This document shows, piece by piece, positions 21,345-21,780 of a DNA stretch of 21,780 nt. Both the position numbers and the translations under genes were made by a program. The stretch covers positions 1-21,780 of the forward strand of contig JAWXBD010000179.1 of NCBI GenBank assembly GCA_034439815.1. The letters are read 5' to 3'. Position 1 is the first letter of the stretch. Each line of letters starts with the position of its first letter. The notes beneath the pieces are model-generated. The model worked only from the letters and a program-made list of their open reading frames with translations, was not told where the DNA came from and made no database searches. This stretch comes from JAEUIT01 sp034439815. GTDB taxonomy: Bacteria > Planctomycetota > Phycisphaerae > Phycisphaerales > SM1A02.

Positions 21345-21780
21345 TCACCCCTGACTCGTGAGCGCGTACACCATGTCGCCCACGAAGCGCTTGAACGAGT
21401 CGTTCTCGACGAACTGTTTGTAGACCTGCGTGTCGTCCTTCAGCAGCAAGTGCATTACCTTGCCGAGCGCCTGGTCGTGCGCCATGCGCGCGGTGTGCGG
21501 CGTGTTCTCCTTGGCGTTCCGGTAGGCCGCGTCGGCGGCGACTTTCGGTGCGATGTCATCGCGGATCCGCTTCGCCACGCGATCGGTGTCGCCGAACAAC
21601 GTGCCGAACTGCTCGTTGAAGGTCTTCAGGATGTTGCTCAGGCGATCCAGCTCGGGCTCGGCCTTGCGACCGCTGGCATCCGTCGGCACGGGCTCGATCT
21701 CGGCGTCCTGGTCGGCCAGCGCGATCTTCAGCACCGCCTTCTTCTCGACGCGGTAGCTGTCCATGTCGATCGCTTCGAGG
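21345..21780 (-). CDS. hsdR: Type I restriction enzyme subunit R, C-terminal part (truncated by the window)
   Basis: The frame is open to the window's right edge and covers about the last 145 residues. The segment LSNILKTFNEQFGTLFGDTDRV...DDIAPKVAADAAYRNAKENTPHTARMAHDQALGKVMHLLLKDDTQVYKQFVENDSFKRFVGDMVYALT is typical of the C-terminal helical domain of HsdR, which docks the motor subunit onto the methyltransferase. The nuclease and helicase domains would lie to the right, outside the window. The apparent Met at 21764 is internal. The stop at 21345 is 15 bp from the attC-like site. hsdM and hsdS are not seen. Confidence 0.9.
   Translation of the reverse strand, partial: LEAIDMDSYRVEKKAVLKIALADQDAEIEPVPTDASGRKAEPELDRLSNILKTFNEQFGTLFGDTDRVAKRIRDDIAPKVAADAAYRNAKENTPHTARMAHDQALGKVMHLLLKDDTQVYKQFVENDSFKRFVGDMVYALTSQG

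Overview
The window is about 62-65% G+C by eye, densely coding, and looks like the chromosome of a Gram-negative bacterium. A Kdo-8-phosphate synthase points to lipopolysaccharide. A squalene-hopene cyclase, an McsA/McsB protein-arginine-kinase pair, a NadB with the N-terminal pattern RYLIPF...LPH..TDTLVIGSGVAG, and a membrane-anchored beta-repeat protein together suggest Planctomycetota, possibly Phycisphaerae. That placement is inference; the window has no rRNA or tRNA gene to test it.

Layout. (1) 1-198: two 13-bp direct repeats resembling an insertion-sequence end, then a hairpin. (2) 199-3913, minus strand: a TolB-like beta-propeller protein, nadB and a lipoprotein gene, read as one operon with an ATGA overlap between the last two. 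(3) 4015-5240, plus strand: an RluA-type pseudouridine synthase and a MarR-type regulator. (4) 5241-6209, minus: arginase, whose stop codon abuts the MarR stop. (5) 6398-13222, minus: Gfo/Idh/MocA oxidoreductase, squalene-hopene cyclase, GNAT acetyltransferase and M1 metallopeptidase, tightly packed and probably co-transcribed. (6) 13358-14587, plus: a single-pass membrane protein made of about fifteen 22-residue repeats. (7) 14694-17527, minus: a DUF1444 protein, a small exported protein, TrpG/PabA, an unrecognised 149-residue protein and a three-helix membrane protein. (8) 17528-17849: a 322-bp divergent gap with three consecutive hairpins ending in a T-run on the plus strand. (9) 17850-20518, plus: kdsA, then mcsA-mcsB. 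(10) 20606-21780, minus: a HigB/HigA toxin-antitoxin pair, a 60-bp sequence with the architecture of an integron attC site, and the C-terminal end of a type I restriction subunit HsdR that runs off the window.

The core is housekeeping: NAD synthesis, folate or tryptophan amidotransferase, LPS precursor, hopanoid, arginine breakdown, RNA modification and protein quality control. The right-hand kilobase is accessory defence and mobile DNA. The strongest unexplained signals are the attC-like site between hsdR and higBA, the orphan intrinsic terminator with two upstream hairpins in front of kdsA, the beta-repeat protein, and three short tandem-repeat tracts, two of which share a GTCCATYGGG core.
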